Shown: positions 8,453-18,930 of the stretch, piece after piece
How positions within the stretch are numbered: the first letter of the stretch is position 1
Layout of the letters: each line of letters opens with the position of its first letter
NCBI RefSeq assembly: GCF_014931395.1
Contig: NZ_CP063120.1
Location: 124,001 to 188,000 of the forward strand
DNA length: 64,000 bases
Source of the DNA: Haemophilus parainfluenzae
GTDB lineage: Bacteria > Pseudomonadota > Gammaproteobacteria > Enterobacterales > Pasteurellaceae
Direction: 5' to 3'
Translations under genes and position numbers: made by a program
The notes under the pieces: generated by a model
What the model saw: the letters and a program-made list of their open reading frames with translations, nothing else
What the model was told of the DNA's origin: nothing
Databases searched by the model: none

Positions 8453-8485
8453 ATGCCCATAACGAAGTATAACAAGGAGCAATGA

Positions 8486-9199
8486 ATGGCTACCCCAAAA
8501 ATTCTCATCGTGGAAGATGAAGCGGTAACCCGTAATACGTTAAGAGGAATTTTTGAAGCTGAGGGCTATGAGGTATTACAAGCACAAGATGGTGCGGAAA
8601 TGTATCGTCAGTTAAACTCAGAAATGGTCAATCTCATCGTATTAGATATCAACTTACCTGGTAAAAATGGTTTATTACTGGGGCGTGAATTACGTGAGAA
8701 AGCTGCGATTCCATTAATCTTCCTCACGGGGAGAGATAACGAGGTCGATAAAATTTTAGGCTTGGAAATTGGGGCAGATGATTATCTCACTAAACCATTT
8801 AACCCAAGAGAACTCACCATTCGTGCACGAAATTTATTGCATCGCACCATGACACTAAATGGCAAAGAAACCCATTTACAACGTGAGAACTATCGTTTTA
8901 ATGGTTGGACGCTGGATTTAAATAGCCATAATTTAATTACACCAGAAGGCACTGAATTTAAGCTGCCTCGCAGTGAATTCCGTGCCATGTTGCATTTCTG
9001 CGAAAACCCTGGCAAATTGCAAACTCGTGAAGAATTATTGCTAAAAATGACGGGACGTGAATTAAAACCACAAGATCGTACCGTGGATGTAACAATTCGT
9101 CGCATTCGAAAACATTTTGAAGATCATCCTAATACCCCTGAAATCATTGCTACCGTGCATGGCGAAGGCTATCGTTTCTGTGGTGAGTTAGAAGAATAA
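8486..9199 (+). CDS. arcA: Aerobic respiration control response regulator ArcA
   Basis: A 237-residue OmpR/PhoB-type response regulator. The receiver domain (about 1-120) has the acidic pair at E10-D11, the phosphoacceptor D54 in VLDINLPG, Thr in FLTGRDNE and the conserved Lys in DDYLTKPF. The C-terminal winged-helix DNA-binding domain (about 135-235) ends [26 protein letters not shown]. Near-identity through [20 protein letters not shown] and [18 protein letters not shown] distinguishes ArcA from other family members. With the ArcB sensor kinase (not in the window) it represses aerobic respiratory genes when oxygen is low. It is monocistronic, with a terminator directly after it, and divergent from dsbD. 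Confidence 0.97.
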   Translation: MATPKILIVEDEAVTRNTLRGIFEAEGYEVLQAQDGAEMYRQLNSEMVNLIVLDINLPGKNGLLLGRELREKAAIPLIFLTGRDNEVDKILGLEIGADDYLTKPFNPRELTIRARNLLHRTMTLNGKETHLQRENYRFNGWTLDLNSHNLITPEGTEFKLPRSEFRAMLHFCENPGKLQTREELLLKMTGRELKPQDRTVDVTIRRIRKHFEDHPNTPEIIATVHGEGYRFCGELEE

Positions 9200-9217
9200 T
9201 CTATCATTTAGTAATAG

Positions 9218-9248
9218 AAGGCTGAGTCAAATCAGCCTTTTGTTTTTT
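9218..9248 (+). terminator. arcA terminator
   Basis: The stem AAGGCTGA-GTCAAA-TCAGCCTT is followed by TTGTTTTTT, 19 bp after the arcA stop. A clear intrinsic terminator. Confidence 0.88.
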
Positions 9249-9311
9249 GCTATCCACGGCGAGATTCGGTAAAATCAACGCCAATTTACGATTAATGAAC
9301 AACGGATAACA

Positions 9312-9794
9312 ATGACCAAGAAGAAAGTCAAAGTCGGCTCCAACACCATTGCGTTAAATAAACGAGCAAGACACGAATATTTTATTGAAGATGAAATTGA
9401 AGCCGGCCTTGAATTACAAGGTTGGGAAGTGAAATCAATGCGCGCAGGTAAAGCCAATATCAGCGACAGCTATATCATTTTTAAAAACGGGGAAGCCTAT
9501 TTATTTGGTGCGGCCATTCAACCATTAAGCTTGGCTTCTACCCACGTGGTTTGCGATCCGACGCGTACGCGAAAGCTTTTATTGAATAAACGTGAACTGG
9601 ATAATCTTTTCGGTAAATCAAGCCGTGATGGTTTTACCATTGTTGCCCTTTCTCTTTATTGGAAAGGTGCTTGGGCAAAGATCAAAATCGGTCTTGCGAA
9701 AGGTAAAAAACAACATGATAAACGTGATGATATTAAAGAGCGTGAATGGAAAGTAGCGAAAGAGCGTATTATGAAAAATGCACATCGTGGATAA
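9312..9794 (+). CDS. smpB: SsrA-binding protein SmpB
   Basis: A 160-residue tmRNA partner. It binds tmRNA, mimics the anticodon arm and lets stalled ribosomes switch to the SsrA tag reading frame. Family sequence is clear throughout: [32 protein letters not shown] near the N-terminus, [22 protein letters not shown], and the basic C-terminal tail [15 protein letters not shown]. The tail inserts into the ribosomal A site. Length is normal. The ssrA gene is not adjacent in this window. It has its own terminator downstream. Confidence 0.97.
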   Translation: MTKKKVKVGSNTIALNKRARHEYFIEDEIEAGLELQGWEVKSMRAGKANISDSYIIFKNGEAYLFGAAIQPLSLASTHVVCDPTRTRKLLLNKRELDNLFGKSSRDGFTIVALSLYWKGAWAKIKIGLAKGKKQHDKRDDIKEREWKVAKERIMKNAHRG

Positions 9795-9813
9795 CTCTCC
9801 CTCCAAACTGACA

Positions 9814-9846
9814 AAATGCCTTTCAATCGAAAGGCATTTTTCTTTT
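9814..9846 (+). terminator. smpB terminator
   Basis: AAATGCCTTTC-AATC-GAAAGGCATTTTTC forms an 11-bp stem followed by TTTTTCTTTTTC, 20 bp after the smpB stop. Confidence 0.88.
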
Positions 9847-9885
9847 TCTCAATATGAAAAAAATTCTCATAGCCATGAATAAAAT

Positions 9886-9918
9886 TATATTGATAATCAT
9901 TCTCTTTTGAATTAGTAT
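9886..9918 (+). promoter_or_regulatory. rpmE2-rpmJ2 promoter with Fur-like box
   Basis: Positions 9886-9904 match the 19-bp Fur consensus at 16 of 19 bases (core TTGATAATCATTCTC). The box covers the -35, TTGATA (9890-9895), which is 17 bp from the -10, TAGTAT (9913-9918). In enteric bacteria these zinc-independent paralogues are controlled by Zur, a relative of Fur with a different operator. Here the match is to Fur rather than to the TGTTATA-type Zur repeat. Confidence 0.6.
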
Positions 9919-9954
9919 CTTCGCCCAATTCTTTTCGTTATATAAGGAGCTCTA

Positions 9955-10221
9955 ATGAAAAAAGGCATTCACCCTGAAAATTATCGTACTGTTTTATTTT
10001 ATGATTCCAACGCAAAACAAGGCTTTCTCATTCGTTCTTGTGCTAAAACCAACAACACCATGAAATGGGAAGATGGTAATGAATACCCTGTATTTATGTG
10101 CGATACCTCATCTGCTTCTCACCCATTTTATACTGGTAAAACTCGTCAAATTGGTAATGAAGGTCGTGCAAGTGAATTTGCAAGCCGTTACGGTAAATTT
10201 GGCGCATTTAAATCAAAATAG
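9955..10221 (+). CDS. rpmE2: Ribosomal protein bL31, zinc-independent type B
   Basis: An 88-residue alternative L31 (YkgM type). It has the type-B sequence [17 protein letters not shown]...GFLIRSC...[18 protein letters not shown]. The CxxC pairs that bind zinc in the ordinary L31 are missing: the two cysteines are isolated (SCAK and MCDT). The protein can replace L31 in 50S subunits when zinc is short and release zinc for other uses. It precedes rpmJ2 by 9 nt, as in enteric ykgMO, and AAGGAG precedes the ATG. The Fur-like box upstream suggests metal-responsive control. Confidence 0.95.
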   Translation: MKKGIHPENYRTVLFYDSNAKQGFLIRSCAKTNNTMKWEDGNEYPVFMCDTSSASHPFYTGKTRQIGNEGRASEFASRYGKFGAFKSK

Positions 10222-10230
10222 GAATATTCA

Positions 10231-10368
10231 ATGAAAGTATTATCTTCACTCAAAAGCGCAAAAAACCGTCCTGGCTGCAAAATTGTTCGTCGCCACGGTG
10301 TCGTTTATGTCATTTCGAAAACCAACCCTCGCTTTAAAGCACGTCAAGGTGGGAAAAAGAAAGGTTAA
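10231..10368 (+). CDS. rpmJ2: Ribosomal protein bL36, zinc-independent type B
   Basis: A 45-residue protein, [20 protein letters not shown]... ending [12 protein letters not shown], the alternative L36 (YkgO type). The zinc-ribbon residues of ordinary L36 are reduced to a single cysteine, so it should not bind zinc. It starts 9 nt after the rpmE2 stop, with GGAAT in the gap, and the pair is followed by a terminator. It would replace L36 in the 50S subunit under metal limitation. The identification rests on its sequence and its pairing with rpmE2. Confidence 0.94.
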   Translation: MKVLSSLKSAKNRPGCKIVRRHGVVYVISKTNPRFKARQGGKKKG

Positions 10369-10375
10369 CCCCAAT

Positions 10376-10408
10376 AAAAAAGAGCGGTCAAATTTCCGCT
10401 CTTTTTTT
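10376..10408. terminator. Bidirectional terminator between rpmJ2 and obgE
   Basis: The stem AAAGAGCGG-TCAAATTT-CCGCTCTTT has A-rich and T-rich flanks on both sides, so it can end both the plus-strand rpmJ2 transcript and the minus-strand obgE transcript. Confidence 0.85.
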
Positions 10409-10418
10409 CATTTAGGCA

Positions 10419-11618
<1,200 letters not shown>

Positions 11619-12536
11619 TTACTTTGATTGCGGTAATAACTTATGTCCGATTGCCGACAAAATTGCTCCGCATACTACAACAAACGCCCCGATATAGCTA
11701 ATCATATTTAATTCTGGCGCGGCAAAATTATCAGGGCTCGCATAATGCGCAAGATGAGCAAAGAAAATAGTAAATAGCGGTACCAAGGTAATCACAACGC
11801 TTACTTTAGAAACTTCCCAACGATTAAGGGCTTCAGCATAAGCGCCATAACCAAATAAGGTATTTAAACAACAATAAACCAAACAACCAAACGCTAACGG
11901 GCTGAGTTCTCTCACTTGGGAAAATTCAGCAACAGGCGTAAATACCAAAAGACAACCGAAATAAATCATTAATAAAATTTGTGGTGAACTAAAACGGCGA
12001 AGCATTAATTTCTGTGCCATACCATAAGCAACCCAAATTAACGAGCCGGCCAGACTTAATAATACGCCCGTTAAATAGCGACTTTCCCCTTGAAACCCAT
12101 CTAGCCTATCATTGAAGAAAAGCACTAACCCTACAAGTAATAAGACTAAACCTATTTTTTGGTGTAATCCAAGCTTTTCTTTAAAGACAAAAAGACCGCA
12201 AATCAACATGCCAAAAGAGGAAAAGTGAATAAAAATTTGAGCCGAAGAAGGATCGATAAACTTAAGTGAGCTATTAAATAAGAAGAAGTTGCCAGACAAT
12301 CCTATGACACCAATTACTACCAACCAAATAAATTGACCACCTTTCAAAAATTGTGGCAATTTTTTCTTATAGGCAAGCAAAATAAAGAGTGCTAGAAATG
12401 CCACAATAAAGCGATACCACACGATCGTTTGTGGCGTCATCACGGATAAAACCTGTTTTAACGCAATAGGTAAAGATCCCCATGCCATCGCTGTAATTAA
12501 AGCAAATAGAAATCCTAAAAGAGGTTGTTGTTTCAT
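11619..12536 (-). CDS. EamA-family (DMT superfamily) transporter
   Basis: A 305-residue inner-membrane protein with about ten hydrophobic segments in two repeated EamA units. The first half contains FALITAMAWGSLPIALKQV and a QTIVWYRFIVAF turn; the second half begins near GVLLSLAGSLIWVAYGMAQK. These are typical drug/metabolite exporter features (YdcZ/RhaT-like). The substrate cannot be predicted from sequence. It sits between rpmA and obgE on the same strand, separated from rpmA by a terminator-like hairpin and a 186-bp gap, so it may have its own promoter. An uptake signal overlaps its 3' end. Confidence 0.85.
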   Translation of the reverse strand: MKQQPLLGFLFALITAMAWGSLPIALKQVLSVMTPQTIVWYRFIVAFLALFILLAYKKKLPQFLKGGQFIWLVVIGVIGLSGNFFLFNSSLKFIDPSSAQIFIHFSSFGMLICGLFVFKEKLGLHQKIGLVLLLVGLVLFFNDRLDGFQGESRYLTGVLLSLAGSLIWVAYGMAQKLMLRRFSSPQILLMIYFGCLLVFTPVAEFSQVRELSPLAFGCLVYCCLNTLFGYGAYAEALNRWEVSKVSVVITLVPLFTIFFAHLAHYASPDNFAAPELNMISYIGAFVVVCGAILSAIGHKLLPQSK

Positions 12537-12675
12537 GATGTCTTCCTTTATTTGGCTAAAGCACAGTTAGGAATTCAGGTAAATTTCATTCTAAGAAATA
12601 TTGAAAAGAATGAATGACAGTGCCAAGATAACAGATTTGATTAATGATTGTAAATCAAAGGTAAGAAAACAAAGA

Positions 12676-12706
12676 AAACGCCCCACAGATAATGCGGGGC
12701 GTTTAT
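12676..12706 (-). terminator. rpmA terminator
   Basis: The stem AACGCCCC-(N)-GGGGCGTT is followed on the minus strand by TTTTCTTTGTTTTC, 16 bp beyond the rpmA stop. It separates rplU-rpmA from the DMT exporter and obgE. Confidence 0.8.
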
Positions 12707-12722
12707 CAAATCAGATGTAAAA

Positions 12723-12980
12723 TTATTCAGTTACAATACTTACGTATTTACGGCTTTTCTCGCCTTTAACTTCAAATTTTACTTTACCGTCAGCGGTAGC
12801 AAATAAGGTGTGGTCACGACCCATACCTACGTTGTTACCTGCGTGGAATTTAGTACCACGTTGACGTACAATGATGCTACCTGCTAATACAGATTCGCCA
12901 CCGAAACGTTTAACACCAAGGCGTTTAGCTTCAGAATCACGACCGTTACGAGTTGAACCACCAGCTTTTTTAGTTGCCAT
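12723..12980 (-). CDS. rpmA: Ribosomal protein bL27
   Basis: An 85-residue 50S protein with the conserved N-terminus [24 protein letters not shown] and the middle [26 protein letters not shown]. The flexible N-terminal tail reaches the peptidyl-transferase centre. The N-terminus has no long cleavable extension of the Firmicutes type. It follows rplU by 20 bp in a two-gene operon with an apparent terminator after it. Confidence 0.97.
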
Positions 12981-13000
12981 CTACTTGATCTCCTCTGAAA

Positions 13001-13312
13001 TTATGCTTGAATCCCAGTGATTTTCACTTCTGTGAACCACTGACGATGACCTTGTTGTTTACGGCTGTGTTTACGACGACGGAACTTAACGATTTTAACT
13101 TTATCGCCACGACCTTGTGCCACAACTTCAGCCACTACCTTCGCGCCAGCTACTACTGGTGCACCAATTTTAACATCTTCACCATTAACGACCATCAACA
13201 CTGAGTCGAACTCAACTGTTGCGCCAGTTGCAAGTTCAAGTTTTTCTAAACGAACGACTTGACCTTCGCTCACACGGTGTTGTTTACCGCCACTTTGGAA
13301 AACTGCGTACAT
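13001..13312 (-). CDS. rplU: Ribosomal protein bL21
   Basis: A 103-residue 50S protein. It begins [25 protein letters not shown] and ends with the basic [24 protein letters not shown], both standard for bL21, which binds 23S rRNA. It heads the rplU-rpmA operon. A sigma-70 promoter with a 17-bp spacer is visible about 80 bp upstream, and ispB is divergent across the same gap, as in many gammaproteobacteria. Confidence 0.97.
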   Translation of the reverse strand: MYAVFQSGGKQHRVSEGQVVRLEKLELATGATVEFDSVLMVVNGEDVKIGAPVVAGAKVVAEVVAQGRGDKVKIVKFRRRKHSRKQQGHRQWFTEVKITGIQA

Positions 13313-13389
13313 AAATACTCCGCTATAAATTGTGCTTCTCCGTTACTATTTTCGGTCCGCACTTCAAAATTCATATAAATAGGTCGCAA

Positions 13390-13418
13390 ATTCTACGGAA
13401 AAAACAACTCGATCGCAA
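13390..13418 (-). promoter_or_regulatory. rplU promoter
   Basis: On the minus strand TTGCGA (13413-13418) and TAGAAT (13390-13395) are separated by exactly 17 bp. The predicted start leaves a leader of about 70 nt before the rplU ATG. Confidence 0.7.
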
Positions 13419-13535
13419 GCACTTATTTGCAATAAAATAAAAAAAAGCGCTTTTCCTCGAGCTTAATTTCAAAAACCTTGAAAAATCGGGTAAAATTCAC
13501 CGCACTTTCTTTTATATACACAACCATCGAACCAA

Positions 13536-14531
13536 ATGAAGATGAACAAACAAGATTTAATGGATATGCATGCCATCCAAGCATTAACAGATGCGGATAT
13601 GCAGAAAGTCAACCAAGCCATTTTAGCACAAATTAACTCCGATGTGCCGATGGTTAATCAGCTTGGTTTTTATATTGTGCAAGGTGGCGGAAAACGTATT
13701 CGACCACTTATTGCGGTTTTAGCGGCGCGTGCATTAGGTTACGAAAGCGACAAAGTGGCGACTTGTGCTACCTTTGTGGAATTTATTCACACCGCATCTT
13801 TATTACATGATGATGTGGTGGATGAATCGGATATGCGTCGTGGTCGCGCAACGGCAAACTCTGCCTTTGGTAATGCCGCTAGCGTATTAGTGGGTGACTT
13901 CATTTATACTCGTGCATTCCAATTAGTGGCGCAATTACAATCGCTAGATATTCTTCGCATTATGGCAGATGCCACCAACGTGTTGGCTGAAGGTGAAGTT
14001 CAACAATTGATGAACGTGAACGATCCGGATACCACGGAAGAAAGCTATATGCGTGTGATTTATAGTAAAACGGCACGCTTATTTGAAGTGGCAGCACAAT
14101 CTGTGGCGATTGTTGCTGGTGCTGAAAAATCAATTGAAACCGCATTTCAAGAATATGGTCGCTATCTTGGTACCGCATTCCAATTAGTGGATGACGTGCT
14201 AGATTACAGTGCTAACGCTGCGGCATTAGGTAAAAATGTGGGTGACGACCTCGCCGAAGGTAAACCGACTCTTCCTTTATTACACGCAATGCGTCACGGC
14301 AATCCACAACAAGCCGCGCTTATTCGTGAAGCTATTGAACAAGGCGGAAAACGTGATGCGATCAATGACGTACTTGCAATTATGGCAGAACATAAATCTC
14401 TCGACTACGCAATGGATCGTGCAAAACAAGAAGCTCAAAAAGCGGTTGATGCCATTGCCTTATTACCTAAAAGCGAATACAAAAAAGCCTTAATTTCACT
14501 GGCTTATTTATCGGTAGACCGAACTTATTAA
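13536..14531 (+). CDS. ispB: Octaprenyl diphosphate synthase
   Basis: A 331-residue trans-isoprenyl diphosphate synthase that makes the C40 side chain of ubiquinone and menaquinone by adding isopentenyl units to farnesyl diphosphate. The substrate-binding GGKRIRPL is followed by the first aspartate-rich motif, [15 protein letters not shown], and the second, [19 protein letters not shown]. Length fits IspB. It is divergent from rplU. No strong ribosome-binding site precedes the ATG at 13536; a second Met two codons later is a possible start. The next gene, queH, begins only 1 nt after its stop. Confidence 0.95.
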   Translation: MKMNKQDLMDMHAIQALTDADMQKVNQAILAQINSDVPMVNQLGFYIVQGGGKRIRPLIAVLAARALGYESDKVATCATFVEFIHTASLLHDDVVDESDMRRGRATANSAFGNAASVLVGDFIYTRAFQLVAQLQSLDILRIMADATNVLAEGEVQQLMNVNDPDTTEESYMRVIYSKTARLFEVAAQSVAIVAGAEKSIETAFQEYGRYLGTAFQLVDDVLDYSANAAALGKNVGDDLAEGKPTLPLLHAMRHGNPQQAALIREAIEQGGKRDAINDVLAIMAEHKSLDYAMDRAKQEAQKAVDAIALLPKSEYKKALISLAYLSVDRTY

Positions 14532-14532
14532 T

Positions 14533-15273
14533 ATGACTGAAGAACAAATTCAACCGCAAAGTGCGGTCGATTCTCAACCTAAATTTCAAAAACCACGTAA
14601 ACAAAAAGTGTGCAAGGATCCCAATGCGCCTTTTATTCGTGAAAAACTCGAATTACCTGAAGGGCATAATAAGCTACTTCTCCACTCTTGCTGTGCGCCT
14701 TGCTCAGGTGAAGTGATGGAAGCCATTTTGGCCTCAGGTATTGAGTTTACGATTTATTTTTACAACCCGAATATTCATCCATTAAAAGAATATTTAATTC
14801 GCAAAGAAGAAAACATCCGTTTCGCCCAAAAATTTGGGATTCCATTTATCGATGCAGACTACGATCGCCAGCAATGGTTTGATCGCGCAAAAGGTATGGA
14901 ATGGGAGCCTGAACGTGGTATTCGTTGCACCATGTGTTTTGATATGCGTTTTGAAAAAGCCGCTGAATATGCTCATGAACATGGTTTCCCTGTATTTACT
15001 AGCTGTCTTGGTATTTCCCGTTGGAAAGATATGGATCAAATTAATGGTTGTGGTCACCGTGCGGCTGAAAAATATGATGATGTGATTTATTGGGATTACA
15101 ACTGGCGTAAAGCTGGAGGATCGCAACGCATGATCGAAATCAGTAAGCGTGAACGTTTTTATCAACAGGAATATTGTGGCTGTGTTTATTCTTTACGAGA
15201 CAGCAATAAATGGCGTGAAGAAACAGGGCGACAAAAAATTGAAATTGGTAAACTCTATTACACGCCAGACTAA
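14533..15273 (+). CDS. queH: Epoxyqueuosine reductase QueH
   Basis: A 246-residue member of the QueH (DUF208) family, which replaces QueG in many bacteria and reduces epoxyqueuosine to queuosine in tRNA. Conserved cysteine motifs for the metal and Fe-S centres are present: [13 protein letters not shown] near residue 52, RCTMCFDMR, and C-terminal [20 protein letters not shown] and [16 protein letters not shown] are also typical. It starts 1 nt after ispB, so the two are probably co-translated. The first 35 residues, before FIREKLEL, are low in conservation and contain an embedded uptake signal. A terminator follows. Confidence 0.92.
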   Translation: MTEEQIQPQSAVDSQPKFQKPRKQKVCKDPNAPFIREKLELPEGHNKLLLHSCCAPCSGEVMEAILASGIEFTIYFYNPNIHPLKEYLIRKEENIRFAQKFGIPFIDADYDRQQWFDRAKGMEWEPERGIRCTMCFDMRFEKAAEYAHEHGFPVFTSCLGISRWKDMDQINGCGHRAAEKYDDVIYWDYNWRKAGGSQRMIEISKRERFYQQEYCGCVYSLRDSNKWREETGRQKIEIGKLYYTPD

Positions 15274-15282
15274 AAAACACAT

Positions 15283-15320
15283 AAAAAAGAACCGCACTTT
15301 CAACATGCGGTTCTTTTTTA
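15283..15320. terminator. Terminator between queH and zapA
   Basis: AAAAAAGAACCGCA-(9 nt)-TGCGGTTCTTTTTT is a long stem with T runs on both strands, placed between the convergent queH and zapA. One arm contains an intact uptake signal. Confidence 0.88.
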
Positions 15321-15321
15321 T

Positions 15322-15627
15322 TTAATCTACGATGGTACGCCCACCTAATGCATTCTCTAAAGAATGATCTAACTGCTGAATTCGCGTACATAACACGTTT
15401 TCAATCTGGGCATTTTTATTTTTTTCTTGGGTTAATTCAAAACTTAAATTCAAGGCAACAATAGAAAGCACACGGTCTAATTGTAATAAACCTGTACGCT
15501 CTTTCATTTCAGACACTTGAAGATCTAAATTACGCGCCGCTTGACGCAAAATCTCTTCTTGTTCTGCAGGGACATTCAAGCGCAGCACTTGCCCTAATAC
15601 AACAACTTCAACCAGTTTTAATGACAT
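15322..15627 (-). CDS. zapA: Cell division protein ZapA
   Basis: A 101-residue FtsZ-ring stabiliser. It begins MSLKLVEVVVLGQVLRLNVPAEQEEILRQAARNLD, the ZapA dimer domain that bundles FtsZ protofilaments. The rest is a predicted coiled coil (DRVLSIVALNLSFELTQEK and onward) that mediates tetramer formation. The coordinates give the normal length. In Escherichia coli the 6S RNA gene lies downstream of zapA; here there is only a terminator and queH. Confidence 0.93.
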   Translation of the reverse strand: MSLKLVEVVVLGQVLRLNVPAEQEEILRQAARNLDLQVSEMKERTGLLQLDRVLSIVALNLSFELTQEKNKNAQIENVLCTRIQQLDHSLENALGGRTIVD

Positions 15628-15787
15628 GTTATTCCCTTATGTTGAATGCTCAAGTGAGCCTATTATGCCACAGCCAAACGCCTTCGTCATAATTTTTACG
15701 TTTAATTGACCGCACTTTATCCGTTCGCCCCATTTCGCAATTTACGCTATAATGCGACACTTTTCATTATTTTTGAACGGAATATTT

Positions 15788-18586
15788 ATGCCAACTATCG
15801 CTCCTAATCCATTAGTCCTAGTGGACGGTTCATCTTATTTATATCGTGCTTTTCATGCATTTCCGCCACTCACCAATTCAGCCGGCGAACCAACCGGTGC
15901 CATGTACGGTGTATTAAATATGCTTAAAAGTCTGATTTCGCAAGTGCAACCGAGCCATATTGCGGTTGTCTTTGATGCAAAGGGCAAAACTTTCCGTGAT
16001 GAAATGTTTGAACAATATAAATCCCATCGTCCACCGATGCCCGACGACCTACGCAAACAAATTCAACCGTTACACGATATTATCCGTGCCCTTGGCATTC
16101 CTCTTTTAGTCATTGAAGGTGTTGAAGCTGATGATGTCATCGGTACCTTAGCGGTAGCGGCTTCCAAAGCTAATCAAAAAGTCTTAATCAGCACCGGCGA
16201 TAAAGACATGGCGCAGCTAGTGGATGACAACATTATGTTGATTAACACCATGAATAACACCTTATTAGATCGCGAGGCCGTGATTGAAAAATACGGTATT
16301 CCACCAGAACTCATCATCGATTACTTAGCGCTAATGGGCGATAGCGCCGATAATATTCCAGGCGTATCGGGTGTCGGTGAAAAAACCGCACTTGGTCTCT
16401 TGCAAGGTATCGGCAGCATGGCAGAAATTTATGCCAACTTAGACAAAGTGGCTGAATTGCCAATTCGTGGGGCAAAAAAATTAGGTGATAAATTATTGTC
16501 TGAAAAAGAAATGGCCGACTTATCCTATCGCCTTGCCACGATCAAAACCGATGTTGCCCTCGATATTACGCCAGAGCAACTCACTCTTGGCGCAAGCAAT
16601 AATGATCAACTCACTGAATATTTCGGCCGTTATGAGTTTAAACGTTGGCTCAATGAAGTGATGAATGGTACGGATTCCATCACCAATAATAACGAACAAC
16701 CGACCAAGATTAATCACTATCAAGCTACACCAGCGCTCGCTCAAGACAATAGCGAGGAAGCATTACCACCAATTCAAATTGATCGTAGCCGTTATGAAAC
16801 CTTACTCACTGAAGCGGATTTAAATCGTTGGATGGAAAAACTCAAGCAAGCCAAACTTTTTGCCCTAGATACAGAAACCGATAATTTAGATTATATGGCT
16901 GCCAACTTAGTGGGGATTTCCTTTGCGTTAGAAAACGGTGAAGCAGCTTACTTACCGCTGCAATTAGATTATTTAGGTGCACCAAAAACCCTTGAAAAAA
17001 CAACCGCACTTTCGCTGTTAAAACCGGTTTTAGAAAATCCAGCCATTCAAAAAGTCGGGCAAAACTTCAAGTACGATCTCACTATTTTCGCCCGTAATGG
17101 CATTGATGTGCAAGGTGTGGCTTTCGATACCATGCTCGAATCCTATGTGCTCAATAGCACTGGTCGTCATAATATGGATGATCTAGCGAAACGTTATTTA
17201 GGGCATCAAACCATTAGTTTTGAAGAAATTGCAGGCAAAGGTAAAAATCAGCTGACCTTTAACCAAATTCCATTAGAACAAGCCGCCGAGTACGCTGCGG
17301 AAGATGCTGATGTAACAATGAAACTGCAACAAGTGCTATGGGAAAAACTCTCTAAAGAACCCACTCTTGAAAAACTCTTTAAAGAAATGGAATTGCCATT
17401 GTTAGGCGTACTTTCCCGTATGGAACGTCGCGGTGTCTTAATTGATAGCGATGCGCTATTCCTGCAATCTAACGCAATCGCTAACCGTTTAAGTGAATTA
17501 GAAGAACAAGCCTATGTCTTGGCGGGTCAGCCATTTAATTTAGCTTCCACCAAACAATTGCAAGAAATTTTGTTTGATAAATTAGGTTTACCAGTCATTC
17601 AAAAAACACCAAAAGGTGCGCCATCCACCAACGAGGAAGTGTTGGAGGAACTCGCATTTAGTCATGAATTACCGAAAGTGTTAGTAGAACATCGTGGGCT
17701 AAGCAAACTAAAATCCACCTACACTGACAAATTGCCACAAATGGTGAATCCGCAAACGGGTCGAGTGCATACTTCCTACCATCAAGCGGTGACAGCCACA
17801 GGTCGTCTTTCATCAAGCGATCCAAATCTGCAAAACATTCCGATTCGTAATGAAGAAGGTCGCCGTATTCGTCAAGCTTTTATCGCCCGCGAAGGATTTA
17901 CTGTTGTTGCGGCCGACTATTCACAAATCGAACTACGCATTATGGCGCACCTATCTCAGGATCAGGGCTTAATTAACGCCTTTACCCAAGGCAAAGATAT
18001 TCACCGATCTACTGCGGCAGAAATCTTTGGTGTCGCACTAGATGAAGTGACGTCCGAACAACGCCGCAATGCCAAGGCGATTAACTTCGGTTTAATTTAC
18101 GGTATGTCAGCCTTTGGCTTATCGCGCCAACTCGGTATTGGCCGTGCGGATGCCCAGAGCTATATGGATTTGTATTTCAAACGCTATCCAGGCGTACAAA
18201 CTTTTATGCATGATATTCGTGAAAAAGCTAAAGCCCAAGGCTATGTGGAAACCCTATTCGGCCGTCGTTTATATCTGCCGGATATTAACTCCTCTAATGG
18301 TATGCGCCGTAAAGCTGCCGAACGTGTCGCAATCAATGCACCGATGCAAGGCACCGCCGCAGACATTATCAAACGTGCCATGATTCAATTGGATCAAACA
18401 CTACAAAACGATCCCGATATTGCGATGATTATGCAGGTACATGATGAATTGGTGTTTGAAGTGCGGTCAGAAAAAGTTGCGTTTTATAGCGAGCTCATCA
18501 AAACACAAATGGAAAGTGCAGCCGATTTAGTCGTGCCACTGATTGTAGAAGTGGGTCAAGGTACGAACTGGGATGAGGCTCACTAA
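15788..18586 (+). CDS. polA: DNA polymerase I
   Basis: A 932-residue family-A polymerase for Okazaki maturation and repair. The N-terminal 5' nuclease opens with [21 protein letters not shown] and contains [11 protein letters not shown] and [12 protein letters not shown]. The 3'-5' exonuclease motifs are intact ([31 protein letters not shown]), so proofreading should be active. Polymerase motifs A ([17 protein letters not shown]), B ([14 protein letters not shown]) and C ([11 protein letters not shown]) are all present. I start at 15788, preceded by ACGGAA, because the upstream ATG at 15752 adds an unconserved 12 residues and lacks a binding site. The 3' end is followed 11 bp later by the cupin gene. 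Confidence 0.96.
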   Translation: MPTIAPNPLVLVDGSSYLYRAFHAFPPLTNSAGEPTGAMYGVLNMLKSLISQVQPSHIAVVFDAKGKTFRDEMFEQYKSHRPPMPDDLRKQIQPLHDIIRALGIPLLVIEGVEADDVIGTLAVAASKANQKVLISTGDKDMAQLVDDNIMLINTMNNTLLDREAVIEKYGIPPELIIDYLALMGDSADNIPGVSGVGEKTALGLLQGIGSMAEIYANLDKVAELPIRGAKKLGDKLLSEKEMADLSYRLATIKTDVALDITPEQLTLGASNNDQLTEYFGRYEFKRWLNEVMNGTDSITNNNEQPTKINHYQATPALAQDNSEEALPPIQIDRSRYETLLTEADLNRWMEKLKQAKLFALDTETDNLDYMAANLVGISFALENGEAAYLPLQLDYLGAPKTLEKTTALSLLKPVLENPAIQKVGQNFKYDLTIFARNGIDVQGVAFDTMLESYVLNSTGRHNMDDLAKRYLGHQTISFEEIAGKGKNQLTFNQIPLEQAAEYAAEDADVTMKLQQVLWEKLSKEPTLEKLFKEMELPLLGVLSRMERRGVLIDSDALFLQSNAIANRLSELEEQAYVLAGQPFNLASTKQLQEILFDKLGLPVIQKTPKGAPSTNEEVLEELAFSHELPKVLVEHRGLSKLKSTYTDKLPQMVNPQTGRVHTSYHQAVTATGRLSSSDPNLQNIPIRNEEGRRIRQAFIAREGFTVVAADYSQIELRIMAHLSQDQGLINAFTQGKDIHRSTAAEIFGVALDEVTSEQRRNAKAINFGLIYGMSAFGLSRQLGIGRADAQSYMDLYFKRYPGVQTFMHDIREKAKAQGYVETLFGRRLYLPDINSSNGMRRKAAERVAINAPMQGTAADIIKRAMIQLDQTLQNDPDIAMIMQVHDELVFEVRSEKVAFYSELIKTQMESAADLVVPLIVEVGQGTNWDEAH

Positions 18587-18597
18587 CAAATTTAGTC

Positions 18598-18912
18598 ATG
18601 AATAAAGTTATTAGAAGTCACCTCTTTACGGCTGAACGCGCTTGGGGCTCCCTTGATATTACCAATATTAATGGCATTTCCGTTCGTCTTCACTGGACAG
18701 ACAAACCTTACAAATGGCATATCAATGACGGTGAAGAGGTCTTTGCGGTCATGGATGGGACGGTGGAAATGCACTACAAAGAAGAGGGTCAAGAGAAAGC
18801 CGTATTGCTCCATACGGGTGATATTTTTTATGCGGGTATCGGTACCGAACATGTTGCTCATCCACAAGGTGAAGCGCGCATATTAGTCATAGAGAAAGAA
18901 GACAGCATTTAG
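18598..18912 (+). CDS. Single-domain cupin protein
   Basis: A 104-residue small beta-barrel protein of the cupin superfamily. Recognisable elements are WHINDGEEVFAVMDGTVEMHY (cupin motif 1, with His and Glu metal-ligand positions) and GDIFYAGIGTEHVAHPQGEARILVIE (motif 2, with His). Such proteins bind a metal or small ligand, but the reaction is not predictable. It lies between polA (11 bp upstream) and the cysteine desulfidase cyuA (18 bp downstream), so it is probably transcribed with cyuA. A role in sulfur or cysteine handling is only an inference from that position. Confidence 0.82.
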   Translation: MNKVIRSHLFTAERAWGSLDITNINGISVRLHWTDKPYKWHINDGEEVFAVMDGTVEMHYKEEGQEKAVLLHTGDIFYAGIGTEHVAHPQGEARILVIEKEDSI

Positions 18913-18930
18913 CAGATAAAAAAGAATTTT

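Noticed and set aside
9886..9904. Zur box for rpmE2-rpmJ2
   Set aside because: Neither arm resembles the TGTTATA-type Zur repeat; the match to the Fur consensus is much better.
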